Below, one piece after another: positions 63,484-64,000 of a stretch of 64,000 nucleotides of DNA. Made by a program: the position numbers and the translations under genes. The stretch is taken from positions 1 to 64,000 of the forward strand of contig JACIZI010000009.1 of NCBI GenBank assembly GCA_014359475.1, read 5' to 3'. Position 1 is the stretch's first letter, and every line of letters starts with the position of its first letter. Origin of the DNA: Marinobacter sp. (GTDB lineage Bacteria; Pseudomonadota; Gammaproteobacteria; Pseudomonadales; Oleiphilaceae). The notes under the pieces were generated by a model. It was not told the DNA's origin and did no database searches. It saw only the letters and a list, made by a program, of their open reading frames with translations.

Positions 63484-63555
63484 AGGCGTAGTGCGAGCGA
63501 GTGAAGGAGTGACCCTCGATGGGTCATGACTGATGCGAGTGAGTGCTACAACGAC
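63484..63555 (+). repeat. Diverged third spacer unit between the tRNA genes
   Basis: AGGCGTAGTGCGAGCGAGTG, a central hairpin AGTGACCC/GGGTCATGACT, and GCGAGTGAGTGCTACAACG repeat the layout of the two 80-bp units with low identity. It lies in the 271-bp gap between tRNA-Ile and tRNA-Ala, where no gene is seen. Confidence 0.5.
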
Positions 63556-63581
63556 GAGTGACGAAAGCTGGACAAGCAGAC

Positions 63582-63657
63582 GGGGCTGTAGCTCAGTTGG
63601 GAGAGCGCCTGCCTTGCACGCAGGAGGTCAGCGGTTCGATCCCGCTCAGCTCCACCA
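63582..63657 (+). tRNA. tRNA-Ala (TGC)
   Basis: A 76-nt cloverleaf with acceptor GGGGCTG/CAGCTCC, D-arm TAGCTCAGTTGGGAG, anticodon TGC at 63615-63617, T-arm GGTTCGATCCC and encoded CCA. Confidence 0.98.
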
Positions 63658-63754
63658 AAAGCCCGAGAGATCGATGATTACTGACGAAAGTCAGTGTGCA
63701 GAAAAAAGTGTTTCAACTTGATGAAGCCTTCCTTTCTGATCACTGGGTCAGATT

Positions 63755-63766
63755 TGCTCTTTAACA
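63755..63766 (+). promoter_or_regulatory. boxA of the 16S-23S spacer
   Basis: TGCTCTTTAACA matches the rrn boxA consensus exactly. The rest of 63658-63990 holds small hairpins and no gene. Confidence 0.8.
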
Positions 63767-63993
63767 AATTGGACGAGATAGAACACGAATATTTTCTCTC
63801 ATTATCTCCGAGAGGGAATGTTCAAAGTGATAACGATTTCAAGCGTTATCCGGTGTTGTCGTTGAAGTGGTTGTGTATGACTTCGAGCGGCTGTCTCTGA
63901 ATCTCATCCTGGATGAGGAATCTGGATTCACTTCGGTGGGTGCGGGGTTCTTGTTGGGTGATGGGGCGCAGATCAGTTGTCTTGGGGTTATAT

Positions 63994-64000
63994 AGTCAAG
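63994..64000 (+). rRNA. Probable first bases of 23S rRNA
   Basis: AGTCAAG at the window edge resembles the start of Pseudomonas-type 23S (GGTCAAG). Only a few bases are visible, so the boundary is a guess. Confidence 0.4.

Overview
The window is a 64-kb stretch of core chromosome from a gammaproteobacterium of the Marinobacter type. Evidence is the 16S rRNA sequence at 61331-62870, which reads like Marinobacter as I remember it, Pseudomonas/Marinobacter-style gene order throughout, and a wax-ester-synthase-family acyltransferase, a family abundant in this genus. Genus assignment is inference from memory; no database was searched. I see no prophage, insertion sequence or CRISPR array.

Layout. 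1-470 is the tail of damX (SPOR domain) with a perfect hexanucleotide array. 665-7672 carries gltB-gltD (glutamate synthase) and hemE. 7940-8311 is a small PilZ-domain gene bracketed by two copies of a structured repeat. ettA and radA follow on the minus strand. 12026-18643 is a co-directional glyA-nrdR-ribD-ribBA-ribH-nusB-thiL-pgpA block. 18675-23555 is accessory: a tiny DUF6316-like gene, a DUF2057-like lipoprotein, a WS/DGAT acyltransferase, a LysR regulator and a glutathionyl-hydroquinone reductase. 23589-27913 is ispB divergent from rplU-rpmA-obgE-proB. A diguanylate cyclase and rpsT converge at 29.35 kb. murJ, ribF, ileS, lspA, fkpB and ispH run to 37596.

37819-48260 is a type IV pilus region: the minor-pilin/tip-adhesin operon fimU-pilV-pilW-pilX-pilY1-pilE, a convergent FimT-like gene, and the pilS-pilR two-component pair. 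Upstream of fimU lie a CRP/Vfr-like palindrome and AlgR-like nonamers. Next come nadE, bamD, rluD-pgeF and clpB (with a heat-shock-like promoter), a DUF4124 protein, ilvB-ilvH-ilvC and pssA. The window ends in a ribosomal RNA operon with two promoters, 16S, tRNA-Ile, tRNA-Ala and a spacer reaching the edge of 23S.

The most unusual signal is a family of four intergenic elements (7696-7807, 8354-8467, 36413-36603, 52815-52928). Each has a long outer stem whose sequence differs between copies but stays self-complementary. The stem encloses two small hairpins whose loops carry A-N-GGA, the motif recognised by CsrA/RsmA proteins. All four lie just downstream of a stop codon. A second, unrelated inverted-repeat family occurs at 11635-11791 and 22358-22550, and the rRNA spacer holds duplicated 80-bp structured units.
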